DNA of 64,000 nucleotides from assembly GCF_000373145.1 (NCBI RefSeq), contig NZ_KB890619.1:127982-191981 (forward strand), read 5' to 3'. Origin of the DNA: Thermus oshimai DSM 12092 (GTDB taxonomy: Bacteria > Deinococcota > Deinococci > Deinococcales > Thermaceae). Positions 8,570 through 16,869 of the stretch are shown here, in pieces (within the stretch, counting starts at the first letter, position 1; every line of letters begins with the position of its first letter). Below the pieces are notes generated by a model that made no database searches, was not told the origin of the DNA, and saw only the letters and a list, made by a program, of their open reading frames with translations. The translations under genes and the position numbers were made by a program.

Positions 8570-9161
8570 CCCCCGCTCCCGGGCCGCCCGGCGGGACCTC
8601 GCTAACCCCTACGAGATGCACCGCACCCTTTCCCGGGCGGTTTCCGAGGCCCTTAAGGAAGGCCGGGAAAGGCTTCTTTGGCGCCAGGAGCCTTCCCGGA
8701 CCACAGAGCTCCCCGTGGTCCTGGTCCAAACCCTCACCGAGCCGGACTGGAGCGTTCTGGAAGAGGATTACGCCGAGATCTTCCCTCCCAAGGCCTTTGA
8801 ACCAACCTTCCAGCCCGGGCAGGTCTTTCGCTTCCGCCTCAAGGCCAACCCCAGCAAGCGGCTTGCGGCCACGGGTAAGCGGATAGCTCTGAAAACCTGG
8901 CTGGAAAAGGTGGGCTGGCTGGAACGGCGCCTTCAGGAGGGGGGCTTCCGCCTTCTTGAGGGGGAAGAAGGCCCTGCGGTGCGCATCCTCCAGGACACCT
9001 TCTGGGAGGTACGACGGAAGGAAGGGCAGGTCCAGGTCCAGGTGGTGCTGTTTGAGGGGCGCCTGGAGGTGCAGGATCCGGAAAAGGCCAAAGCCACCCT
9101 GGCCCGGGGGATTGGTCCCGGCAAGGCCTTGGGCCTGGGCCTTCTTTCCTTGGCCCGCTAG
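8544..9161 (+). CDS. cas6e: crRNA-processing endoribonuclease Cas6e (Cse3/CasE)
   Basis: This 205-residue protein cuts the repeat RNA at the base of its hairpin and leaves the 8-base 5' handle. Tyr23 and His26 (NPYEMHRTLS) match the catalytic pair known from the T. thermophilus HB8 enzyme. Residue 31, a lysine in HB8 as I remember it, is an arginine here. The glycine-rich GPGKALGLGLLS loop is near the C terminus. It appears about 6 residues shorter than the HB8 protein, with the difference in the segment after VRRK. ATG 8544 lies inside cas5 and gives the family N terminus MW(I)xKLVLNP. It has to cut both loop versions of the repeat in this locus. Confidence 0.97.
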   Translation: MWISKLVLNPRSRAARRDLANPYEMHRTLSRAVSEALKEGRERLLWRQEPSRTTELPVVLVQTLTEPDWSVLEEDYAEIFPPKAFEPTFQPGQVFRFRLKANPSKRLAATGKRIALKTWLEKVGWLERRLQEGGFRLLEGEEGPAVRILQDTFWEVRRKEGQVQVQVVLFEGRLEVQDPEKAKATLARGIGPGKALGLGLLSLAR

Positions 9162-9164
9162 ACC

Positions 9165-10136
9165 ATGCCCCCGGTGCCCAACACCCGCAACCTGAAGGAG
9201 CTCCCCAAGTTCCGGGATGGCCTTTCCTACCTCTATGTGGAGCACGCCTTCATAGAACAGGAGGCCCAGGGCATCGGTGTCTATGACCGCGAGGGGCTCA
9301 CCCTGGTGCCGGTGGCGGCCTTGGGGGTTCTCTTCCTGGGCCCGGGCACCCGCATCACCCACGCGGCGGTGCGGGCCCTTGCCGGGAACGGGTGCACGGT
9401 GTGCTGGGTGGGAGAGGGATTGGCTCGGTTCTACGCCCAAGGCCTCGGGGATACCCGGAGCGCCCTTCGGCTCCAGCGCCAGGCCCGGGCCTGGGCCGAC
9501 CCCAGGCTGCACTTGGAGGTGGTGTACCGCCTATACGCCAAGCGCTTCTCCGATCCCCTCCCCCGGGACCTGAGCCTGGAGCAGGTGCGGGGCCTCGAGG
9601 GGGTCCGGGTCCGGAGCGCCTACACCCGCTGGAGCCAGGAAACCGGGGTGCCCTGGCACGGCCGGAGCTACGACCGCCGCAACTGGGCGGCCTCCGACCC
9701 GGTCAATCGGGCCCTTTCCGCGGGGGCCGCTTACCTTTATGGCCTAGCCCACGCGGCCATCGTCAGCGCCGGGTTTAGCCCTTCCTTGGGCTTCATCCAC
9801 ACTGGTAAGCTCCTTTCCTTCGTCTACGACCTTGCCGACCTCTACAAAACGGAGTACCTCATCCCCGCTGCCTTTCTTACCGTGGCCGAGTCCGATCTAG
9901 AGGTGGAGCGGCGGGTGCGGAGGGCCCTGAGGGAACGGATAGAGGCAGGAAAACTCCTGGAGCGCATGGTGGACGACCTCCTGGACCTCTTTTCTAGCCT
10001 TGGCTTGCCGGAGGAAGAAGACCCCATAGAGGAAGATCCCACCCGCCCCGGGGGCCTATGGGACCCCGAAGGCGAGGTGGAAGGGGGCGTGGCCTATGGT
10101 GGTGATGATCCTGGAGAAGGTACCGAAGAGTCTTAG
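9165..10136 (+). CDS. cas1: CRISPR integrase Cas1 (type I-E)
   Basis: This 323-residue integrase inserts new spacers at the leader together with Cas2. GFIHTGKLLSFVYDLADLYK carries the histidine and aspartates that bind metal in Cas1. At the position of the E. coli catalytic glutamate (YGxxEAA, from memory) this protein has YGLAHAA. Many other I-E Cas1 proteins appear to have histidine there too, so this is not evidence of inactivity. The gene follows cas6e by 3 bases and overlaps cas2 by 41 bases. The C-terminal tail is rich in Glu, Asp and Gly. Confidence 0.97.
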   Translation: MPPVPNTRNLKELPKFRDGLSYLYVEHAFIEQEAQGIGVYDREGLTLVPVAALGVLFLGPGTRITHAAVRALAGNGCTVCWVGEGLARFYAQGLGDTRSALRLQRQARAWADPRLHLEVVYRLYAKRFSDPLPRDLSLEQVRGLEGVRVRSAYTRWSQETGVPWHGRSYDRRNWAASDPVNRALSAGAAYLYGLAHAAIVSAGFSPSLGFIHTGKLLSFVYDLADLYKTEYLIPAAFLTVAESDLEVERRVRRALRERIEAGKLLERMVDDLLDLFSSLGLPEEEDPIEEDPTRPGGLWDPEGEVEGGVAYGGDDPGEGTEES

Positions 10137-10452
10137 GGGTGAACTCACCCGCTGGCTTCTGGAGCTGGATACAGGAGTGTTTGTAGGCCGCGTAAGCGCC
10201 ACCGTGCGCGACCTCCTTTGGGCCAAGGTTGTGGAGAAAGCCGGTGATGGGCGGTGCGCCATGGCCTGGCGCACCAACAACGAGCAGGGCTTTTCCCTTA
10301 GGCTTCACGGTTATCAAGACCGGGCCTTGAGGGACTTTGATGGTATAGTGTTGGTGGCGGTGCGCAACGCGGAAGCCGTCCGCAAAGCTGAAAAGCTAAA
10401 GCGGACCCAACCCAAGTTGCGCGGGGATCTTGACAAGAAAAACCTGGACTAA
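10096..10452 (+). CDS. cas2: Cas2 (type I-E, Cas2e)
   Basis: This 118-residue partner of Cas1 has the Cas2e pattern: MVVMILEKVPKSLRGELTRW, LDTGVFVGRVSATVRDLLW, and MAWRTNNEQGF. After the core it has about 20 extra, mostly charged residues (EAVRKAEKLKRTQPK and beyond). The codons of this tail overlap the upstream part of the array 2 leader, including a TTGACA at 10430-10435. The start lies inside cas1. It is the last cas gene, and the array 2 repeats begin 58 bases after its stop. Confidence 0.95.
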   Translation: MVVMILEKVPKSLRGELTRWLLELDTGVFVGRVSATVRDLLWAKVVEKAGDGRCAMAWRTNNEQGFSLRLHGYQDRALRDFDGIVLVAVRNAEAVRKAEKLKRTQPKLRGDLDKKNLD

Positions 10453-10509
10453 CTCCTCTTAAGACACATAGCAGGGGGTAAGTTCGGGCTCTTGCCGTCC
10501 TGGTCAAGT
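10430..10509 (+). promoter_or_regulatory. Leader of CRISPR array 2
   Basis: AAGACACATAG (10461-10471), exactly 20 unrelated bases, then TTGCCGTCCTGGTCAAGT (10492-10509) touching the first repeat: the same arrangement as leader 1 on the other strand. Upstream, a TTGACA at 10430 lies within the end of cas2, but no -10 box stands at the standard distance. The conserved blocks are likely the promoter and the integration anchor. Confidence 0.88.
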
Positions 10510-12490
10510 GTAGTCCCCACACGCGTGGGGATGGACCGGGCTGCTATCCGCTAACGGCGGCCTAGCCAAGGTAGTCCCCACACGCGTGGGGATGGACCGC
10601 TCTTCCAGGCGTGTTTGCGGATGAGGGCCACGTAGTCCCCACACGCGTGGGGATGGACCGATGGAACGGGACTGGGCGGCCATCCCCCCGCCGTAGTCCC
10701 CACACGCGTGGGGATGGACCGTCCCGGACCACGGTGGCCGCGGGAATCCCCTCGTAGTCCCCACACGCGTGGGGATGGACCGGCGGGGCTGAAGTAGCGG
10801 TACTCCCGGGCCTCGTAGTCCCCACACGCGTGGGGATGGACCGGGTGACCCCAGCTTCAAGCCCGCCCCCATGCCGTAGTCCCCACACGCGTGGGGATGG
10901 ACCGGTTTACCCGCCGCCCCCGGCGAAAGCCCACCAGTAGTCCCCACACGCGTGGGGATGGACCGAGCGGCCGCGGCCATGCCAAACGGGCCTACGGGTA
11001 GTCCCCACACGCGTGGGGATGGACCGGTGGACATCGGGAGCGTGGAGAGCCTGGCGAGGTAGTCCCCACACGCGTGGGGATGGACCGGCCGCCCATTCGG
11101 CGTAGGGGATACCGGCCTCGTAGTCCCCACACGCGTGGGGATGGACCGGGCCGGGTTCGCGAACCCGATGTCCACCTCGAGTAGTCCCCACACGCGTGGG
11201 GATGGACCGGCCCCGTCCGGGTCCTGGGCCCGGAGGACAAGCGTAGTCCCCACACGCGTGGGGATGGACCGCGCTCCGTGCGGTTTAGAAGGCGCTGGAA
11301 GAGGTAGTCCCCACACGCGTGGGGATGGACCGCGCTCCTCGCCCCCTGGGGGAAAAGGTTGAAAGTAGTCCCCACACGCGTGGGGATGGACCGGACCCGG
11401 AACCGGGCCGGGTTCCGGGCCACCTGTAGTCCCCACACGCGTGGGGATGGACCGAGGTTCGGGCGGCGTTCCGCCAGGAGTACGGGGTAGTCCCCACACG
11501 CGTGGGGATGGACCGGTTTTAGCGAATATTACCGATAGAGGGCCCTTGTAGTCCCCACACGCGTGGGGATGGACCGGTTAAGGCGGCTTCAGAGGCTAAG
11601 GCTAAGGCGTAGTCCCCACACGCGTGGGGATGGACCGGTACGGTTACTGGAAAACCCGCCTCGCATGGGGTAGTCCCCACACGCGTGGGGATGGACCGGT
11701 TAAGGCGGCTTCAGAGGCTAAGGCTAAGGCGTAGTCCCCACACGCGTGGGGATGGACCGGTACGGTTACTGGAAAACCCGCCTCGCATGGGGTAGTCCCC
11801 ACACGCGTGGGGATGGACCGTTTATCCTGAAACCCGAGCCCGATACCATCGGGTAGTCCCCACACGCGTGGGGATGGACCGTAGGCCAGGGCCACCCCCG
11901 TGGTGAGCCCCACGTAGTCCCCACACGCGTGGGGATGGACCGGGAGAAATCCTCTCCCCGGTAGTTTTTTCCCAGTAGTCCCCACACGCGTGGGGATGGA
12001 CCGGGATTCTAGGCGCTATTGAGGGACGGGCCGCGTAGTCCCCACACGCGTGGGGATGGACCGACAAACCAATGCTCGGCTTCCGTCAGAATCGTGTAGT
12101 CCCCACACGCGTGGGGATGGACCGGATGTAGCGCAGCTCCTCCTCTCCCCCCAGCCGTAGTCCCCCCACGCGTGGGGATGGACCGGCTATCGTACGCCTG
12201 GTCCAGGACGATATTATGTAGTCCCCACACGCGTGGGGATGGACCGGCATTGTTCCGGTTACCGGGCCTAGCCTCCGTGTAGTCCCCACACGCGTGGGGA
12301 TGGACCGTAGGGGCGTTGAGTAGCGCTTATGACCCCCACGTAGTCCCCACACGCGTGGGGATGGACCGGTCTACGAGGCTCAGGTCTACGGCAACGGTTG
12401 GTAGTCCCCACACGCGTGGGGATGGACCGCAGGTTCGCCAAAATCTGGACCTTCCCTACATGTAGTCCCCACACGCGTGGGGAAGAGTAC
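10510..12490 (+). CRISPR. CRISPR array 2 (type I-E), 33 repeats and 32 spacers
   Basis: Twenty-nine-base repeats recur every 61 bases (one step of 62 and one of 60) from 10510 to 12462. Each repeat is GTAGT, stem CCCCAC, loop ACGC, stem GTGGGG, then ATGGACCG. It differs from array 1 only in the loop. The repeat at 12157 has one A-to-C change in the last stem/loop A region. The last repeat (12462-12490) loses the ATGGACCG end, which marks the leader-distal end and fixes transcription rightward. Two spacers are duplicated as a unit at 11548-11791. The array ends 5 bases before the -35 box of tRNA-Pro. Confidence 0.99.
11548..11791 (+). repeat. Tandem duplication of a two-spacer unit in array 2
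   Basis: The 122-base segment 11548-11669 (repeat, spacer beginning GTTAAGGCGG, repeat, spacer beginning GTACGGTTAC) is repeated at 11670-11791, with no visible difference. This is the same type of two-spacer duplication seen in array 1. Confidence 0.96.
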
Positions 12491-12494
12491 CCTG

Positions 12495-12523
12495 TAGACA
12501 AACCCGCCCCTTCTCCCTATACT
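12495..12523 (+). promoter_or_regulatory. Promoter of tRNA-Pro
   Basis: TAGACA (12495-12500), a 17-base spacer and TATACT (12518-12523) make a near-consensus sigma-A promoter. The start would fall about 12530, just before the tRNA at 12535. It begins directly after the degenerate last CRISPR repeat. Confidence 0.85.
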
Positions 12524-12534
12524 GGTGGACGCTA

Positions 12535-12611
12535 CGGGGAGTAGCGCAGCCCGGTAGCGCACCTCGTTCGGGACGAGGGGGTCGCTGGTTCAAATCCAGT
12601 CTCCCCGACCA
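12535..12611 (+). tRNA. tRNA-Pro (anticodon CGG)
   Basis: A 77-base cloverleaf can be folded by hand. The acceptor stem is CGGGGAG with CTCCCCG, then A and an encoded CCA. The D arm is GCGC/GCGC. The anticodon stem CCTCG/CGAGG surrounds TTCGGGA, so the anticodon is CGG, reading proline CCG. The T arm carries TTCAAAT. It has its own promoter and terminator and marks the border between the CRISPR locus and core chromosomal genes. Confidence 0.97.
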
Positions 12612-12614
12612 AAG

Positions 12615-12636
12615 CCGGCCTCCGGGCCGGTTTTTT
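12615..12636 (+). terminator. Intrinsic terminator of tRNA-Pro
   Basis: CCGGCC, loop TCCG, GGCCGG, followed by six T. It lies 3 bases after the CCA end and is a textbook intrinsic terminator. Confidence 0.92.
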
Positions 12637-12642
12637 GTTGGG

Positions 12643-12648
12643 TATACT
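12643..12648 (+). promoter_or_regulatory. -10 box of the Na/Pi transporter gene
   Basis: TATACT lies 7 bases before ATG 12656, so the transcript would be leaderless, which is common in Thermus. No good -35 is seen; it would fall in the preceding terminator hairpin. Confidence 0.55.
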
Positions 12649-12655
12649 GCCCCCC

Positions 12656-14134
12656 ATGGGCTTTTTCCCCGGCCTTGCCCTTCTCCTTTTGGGGTTCCAC
12701 CTCCTCGCCGAGGGGCTTGCGGGGCTGAAGGGGCGCCGCCACCTCCTGGCCCAGGCCCTGGGGGGGCGGGCCCTCGGGGCGGGGGTCCTTTTAGGGGCCC
12801 TTTCGGGAAGCGGCACCGGGGTGGGCCTCCTGGCCCTGGGGCTTCTGGAAGGGGGGGTGGTGGGCCTTGGGGGGGCGGCCCTTCTCGCCTTGGGGGCCAC
12901 CGCGGGGGCGGCCTTTTGGGTGGGGCTTCTGCTCCTGCCTGGAGGGCTTGGGGGGGTGTTCCTCCTTCTCGGGCTTTTTCCCTTCCTCGTCCCCCCTTTG
13001 AGGCGCTTTGGCCTTTTCCTCCTGGGGCTTGGGCTCCTTTTCCTGGGCTTTTCCCACATGGCCCAGGCGGTGGGGGAGGCGGGGGAGGTCCTCAAGGCCT
13101 TCCCTTTGCCCCTTTGGGGGTACTACCTTTCGGGCTTCCTCTTGGCCTTCCTCTTGGGCTCCGCCAACGCGGTGGCCGCCTTGGCCCTGGCCCTGGGGGC
13201 GGCCTTAGCCCCGGAGGGGGTTTTGGCCCTCACCCTGGGGGGTGGGGTGGGGGCCACGGGGGCCCTTTTCCTGGCGGGCCTAGGGGGCCGGAAGGAGGCC
13301 TACCGCCTGGGGACGGTCCTCCTCCTCCACCGCCTGGTCCTTTCCCTTGGCCTCGTCCCCCTCCTCTTCCTCTGGCCCTATGGGGCGGTGGCCTTCCACG
13401 GGTTTAGCCATCTCCTCTACGCCCTCCTTTTCCTGCCCCTTGGGCGGCGGTATGAGGCCCTGGCGGAAGGGCTTTTTCCCAGGCCCCAGGTGGCCCCCAA
13501 GTACCTCTCCCGGGAGGCCCTGGAAACCCCCACCCTGGCCTACGCCCTGGCCCAGCGGGAGATCGCCCGCATCGCCGATGCGGTGCGGGGCATGCTCCTT
13601 TTGGCGGTGCGCATCCTGGCCCAGGAGGAGGGAGGGGAGGGGAGCCTGGAGGAGCTCGAGGCCAAGGTGGACCGCTTGACCCGGGAGGTGGTCCTCTACA
13701 CCGCGGAGCTTTCCGCCCGCACAGGGGAGGAGCGGGCGGTGCGGTTTTTGGTGATGGCCAGCGAGCTGGAGCACCTGGGGGATTTGGTGCGCCGGGTGGT
13801 GCGGCAGGTGGAAAAGCTCTGGGCCCAGGGCCTCACCTTCAGCCCCGAGGGGAAGGAGGAGCTTTTGGAGGCGGCAAGCCGGGTCCTGGGGCGGCTGGAG
13901 CGCATGGCCGCCGCCCTGGCCACGGGGGAGAAGGCCTTGGCGGAGGAGGTGGCGCGGGGGCGGGAGGAGATGGCCCTTTTCCTGGACCGCCTGCGCCGGG
14001 CCCACCTGCAACGGCTGGAAGGGGCCCGCCCCGAGACCCGGGCCTCCACCCTGGCCCACCTGGACCTCCTCATCACCCTGGACGAGCTGGATCAGGGGGT
14101 GGTGCGGCTTTGCGAACTCCTCCTTTCGGGATAA
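12656..14134 (+). CDS. Na+/phosphate cotransporter family protein with PhoU-like tail
   Basis: This 492-residue membrane protein has about eight hydrophobic segments in residues 1-270, arranged as two related halves: [18 protein letters not shown] and [17 protein letters not shown] are the counterparts of the substrate-binding repeats of the Na/Pi cotransporter (NptA/YjbB) family. From about 290 on there is a soluble helical PhoU-like domain ([39 protein letters not shown]). It should move phosphate with sodium; transport direction is not predictable. The start ATG 12656 fits the -10 box 7 bases upstream. No other phosphate gene is adjacent. Confidence 0.88.
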   Translation: MGFFPGLALLLLGFHLLAEGLAGLKGRRHLLAQALGGRALGAGVLLGALSGSGTGVGLLALGLLEGGVVGLGGAALLALGATAGAAFWVGLLLLPGGLGGVFLLLGLFPFLVPPLRRFGLFLLGLGLLFLGFSHMAQAVGEAGEVLKAFPLPLWGYYLSGFLLAFLLGSANAVAALALALGAALAPEGVLALTLGGGVGATGALFLAGLGGRKEAYRLGTVLLLHRLVLSLGLVPLLFLWPYGAVAFHGFSHLLYALLFLPLGRRYEALAEGLFPRPQVAPKYLSREALETPTLAYALAQREIARIADAVRGMLLLAVRILAQEEGGEGSLEELEAKVDRLTREVVLYTAELSARTGEERAVRFLVMASELEHLGDLVRRVVRQVEKLWAQGLTFSPEGKEELLEAASRVLGRLERMAAALATGEKALAEEVARGREEMALFLDRLRRAHLQRLEGARPETRASTLAHLDLLITLDELDQGVVRLCELLLSG

Positions 14135-14144
14135 GCTAGGGGGC

Positions 14145-14660
14145 GTGGTGCGGATTCTAGGTGGGAAGGCCAAGGGCGTGCCCCTCCTGGTGCCCCCTTC
14201 TGCCCGGCCTTCGCCCGTGAGGCTCAGAAAGGCCCTCTTTGACTACCTGCGCCTCCGCTACCCCAGGCGGGGGGCCTTCCTGGACCTCTACGCGGGGAGC
14301 GGGGCGGTGGGCCTCGAGGCGGCCAGCGAGGGCTTCCAGGCCACCCTGGTGGAGAAGGACCCCGAGGCCATCCGCCTCTTAAAGGAGAACATCCGCCGCA
14401 CCGGCCTTCCCGTGCGCCTCGTTCCCCTGCCCGTGGAGGTCTTCCTCCCCGAGGCCAAAGCCCGGGGGGAGCGGTACACCGTGGCCTTCATGGCCCCGCC
14501 CTACCCCATGGACCTGGCCCAGGCCTTCGCCCTCCTCCTGGAAAGCGGCCTGGTGGAGCCGGGGGGGCTTTACATCCTCCAGCACCCCAAGGGCCTGCAC
14601 CTCCCCTTGGGGGAGCGCCGGGTCTACGGGGAGAACGCCCTTACCCTGGTGGAGGTCTAG
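14145..14660 (+). CDS. rsmD: 16S rRNA (guanine-N2) methyltransferase RsmD
   Basis: This 171-residue SAM-dependent methyltransferase is expected to modify G966 (E. coli numbering) of 16S rRNA. The N terminus VRILGGKAKG and RPSPVRLRKALFDYL are characteristic of the family, and LDLYAGSGAVGLEAASEG is the SAM-binding motif I. The catalytic motif, usually DPPY or DPPF, reads APPY (FMAPPYPMDL). I recall the T. thermophilus homologue as having the same change, so it is probably a genus trait. A second GTG at 14148 is an alternative start. Its stop codon touches the ATG of coaD; the rsmD-coaD pairing is common in bacteria. Confidence 0.93.
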   Translation: MVRILGGKAKGVPLLVPPSARPSPVRLRKALFDYLRLRYPRRGAFLDLYAGSGAVGLEAASEGFQATLVEKDPEAIRLLKENIRRTGLPVRLVPLPVEVFLPEAKARGERYTVAFMAPPYPMDLAQAFALLLESGLVEPGGLYILQHPKGLHLPLGERRVYGENALTLVEV

Positions 14661-15143
<483 letters not shown>

Positions 15144-15152
15144 AATCCCCTT

Positions 15153-16643
15153 ATGAAGGCGCTCCTTTCCGTTTCGGACAAGCGGGGCCTGGTGGACTTC
15201 GCCCGGGGGCTTTTGGAGCTCGGCTTTGGCCTTCTCGCCACGGGGGGGACTTACCGGGCCCTTAAGGAAGCCGGCCTTCCCGTCACCTACATCTCCGACT
15301 TCACCGGCTTCCCCGAGGTCCTGGAGGGCCGGGTCAAGACCCTCCACCCCAAGGTGCACGCGGGGCTTCTCGCCCGGCCCGACCAGGAGGAGGAGCTGAA
15401 GGCCCTTGGCTTTGAGCGCATCGCCCTCCTTGCGGTGAACCTCTACCCCTTCCGGGAGACCGTGGCCCGGGGGGCTTCCTTTGAGGAGGCCCTGGAGCAG
15501 ATCGACATCGGGGGCCCGGCCATGCTCCGGGCCGCGGCCAAGAACCACCGGGCGGTCCTCCCCGTCTGCGACCCCGAGGACTACCCCGCGGTGCTAGAGG
15601 CCCTAAGGGAGGGCCCCACCCCGGAGTTCCGGCGCGCGCTCGCCCGCAAGGCCTTCGCCCACACCGCGGCCTACGACGCGGCCATTGCGGAATGGCTTGC
15701 CGGGGAGAAGTTCCCTGAGGAGAAGTTTTTCGTTCTGAAAAGGGTTTCCCCCCTGCGCTACGGGGAAAACCCCCACCAGGAGGCGGCCCTTTACCGGGTG
15801 GAGGGGGAGGAGGGGCCCCTTCTCCAGGCCCAGGTCCTTCAGGGCAAGGCCATGAGCTTCAACAACTACCTGGACGCGGAGGCCGCCTGGAACCTGGTCT
15901 CGGAGTTTGAGGCCCCGGCCTGCGTGGCGGTGAAGCACCAGAACCCCTGCGGGGTGGCCCTGGGGGAAGGCCCCCTCGAGGCCTACCAAAGGGCCTACGC
16001 CGCGGACCCCGTGTCCATCTTCGGCGGGATTGTGGCCTTCAACCGGGAGGTGGACGGGGCCACGGCGAGGGCCATGGGGGAGGTCTTTTTGGAGGTGGTC
16101 CTCGCCCCTGGCTTTTCGGAAGAGGCCCTGGCCGTCTTTTCTAAGAAAAAGAACCTCCGCCTCCTTAAGGTCCCGTCCTTGGCCCAAGGGCCCTACCTGG
16201 ACCTCCGCCGCCTCCGGGGCGGGGTGCTCCTCCAGGACGCGGACACGGAAGACCCCATGGCCCCCAAGGTGGTTACAGCCAAGGCCCCTTCCGAGGCGGA
16301 GTGGCAGGACCTCCTTTTCGCCTGGAAGGTGGTGAAGCACGTGCGCTCCAACGCCATCGTGGTGGCCAAGGGGGGGGTGACCCTGGGGATCGGGGTGGGG
16401 CAGACGAACCGCCTCCAGGCGGCCCGGCACGCCCTCGAGGCCGCCGGGGAAGGGGCGAAGGGCGCGGTGCTCGCCTCCGATGCCTTCTTCCCCTTTGACG
16501 ACGTGGTGCGCCTGGCGGGCCAGTACGGGGTTTCCGCCATCATCCAGCCTGGGGGCAGCGTGCGGGACGAGGACTCCATCCGGGCCGCGGACGAGCTCGG
16601 GATCGCCATGGTCTTCACCGGGGTGCGGCATTTTAAACACTAG
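15153..16643 (+). CDS. purH: AICAR transformylase / IMP cyclohydrolase
   Basis: This 496-residue bifunctional enzyme does the last two steps of IMP synthesis. The N-terminal MGS-like cyclohydrolase domain has [32 protein letters not shown] and [15 protein letters not shown]. The transformylase half has [27 protein letters not shown] and [14 protein letters not shown]. It is slightly shorter than the E. coli enzyme, with all key blocks present. A TAAAAT at 15141-15146 lies 6 bases before ATG, suggesting a separate leaderless transcript. It overlaps the minus-strand antitoxin-like gene by 11 bases. Confidence 0.98.
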   Translation: MKALLSVSDKRGLVDFARGLLELGFGLLATGGTYRALKEAGLPVTYISDFTGFPEVLEGRVKTLHPKVHAGLLARPDQEEELKALGFERIALLAVNLYPFRETVARGASFEEALEQIDIGGPAMLRAAAKNHRAVLPVCDPEDYPAVLEALREGPTPEFRRALARKAFAHTAAYDAAIAEWLAGEKFPEEKFFVLKRVSPLRYGENPHQEAALYRVEGEEGPLLQAQVLQGKAMSFNNYLDAEAAWNLVSEFEAPACVAVKHQNPCGVALGEGPLEAYQRAYAADPVSIFGGIVAFNREVDGATARAMGEVFLEVVLAPGFSEEALAVFSKKKNLRLLKVPSLAQGPYLDLRRLRGGVLLQDADTEDPMAPKVVTAKAPSEAEWQDLLFAWKVVKHVRSNAIVVAKGGVTLGIGVGQTNRLQAARHALEAAGEGAKGAVLASDAFFPFDDVVRLAGQYGVSAIIQPGGSVRDEDSIRAADELGIAMVFTGVRHFKH

Positions 16644-16848
16644 ACCTCTTCCAAAGAACCTTGATGACCTCAGGAGTGAGGTCAAAGGGTTCCGTTCCCC
16701 GGTAGGTGGGAAGGGGTTTCCTGGTACGCTCCTTTAGGAGCTTCTCCCTTAGGGCCTCTTCCAAAAGCTCTTCCAGGGTGCGCCCCTCTGCCTCTGCCTT
16801 GGCCTGGGCCAGGCGGTAAAGCTCTTCCCGCAGGTAGAGGGCGGGCAT
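16633..16848 (-). CDS. Small antitoxin-like protein (VapB/ribbon-helix-helix type)
   Basis: This 71-residue protein begins with PALYLREELYRLAQAKAEAEGRTLEELLEEALREKLL, the strand-helix-helix pattern of VapB-type antitoxins. A charged, proline-containing tail follows that would bind a toxin. No PIN toxin gene is adjacent: downstream is convergent purH and upstream is mnmE, so it looks orphaned. TATAGT on the minus strand (16855-16860) lies 6 bases before its ATG, implying leaderless expression. The family call rests on pattern only. Confidence 0.6.
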   Translation of the reverse strand: MPALYLREELYRLAQAKAEAEGRTLEELLEEALREKLLKERTRKPLPTYRGTEPFDLTPEVIKVLWKRSSV

Positions 16849-16869
16849 ACCCTTACTATAGCCGGGCCC

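Noticed and set aside
10504-12501. Minus-strand open frames up to 331 codons across array 2
   Set aside because: Same artefact: repeated SIPTRVGTT / HPHACGDY units from CRISPR repeats.
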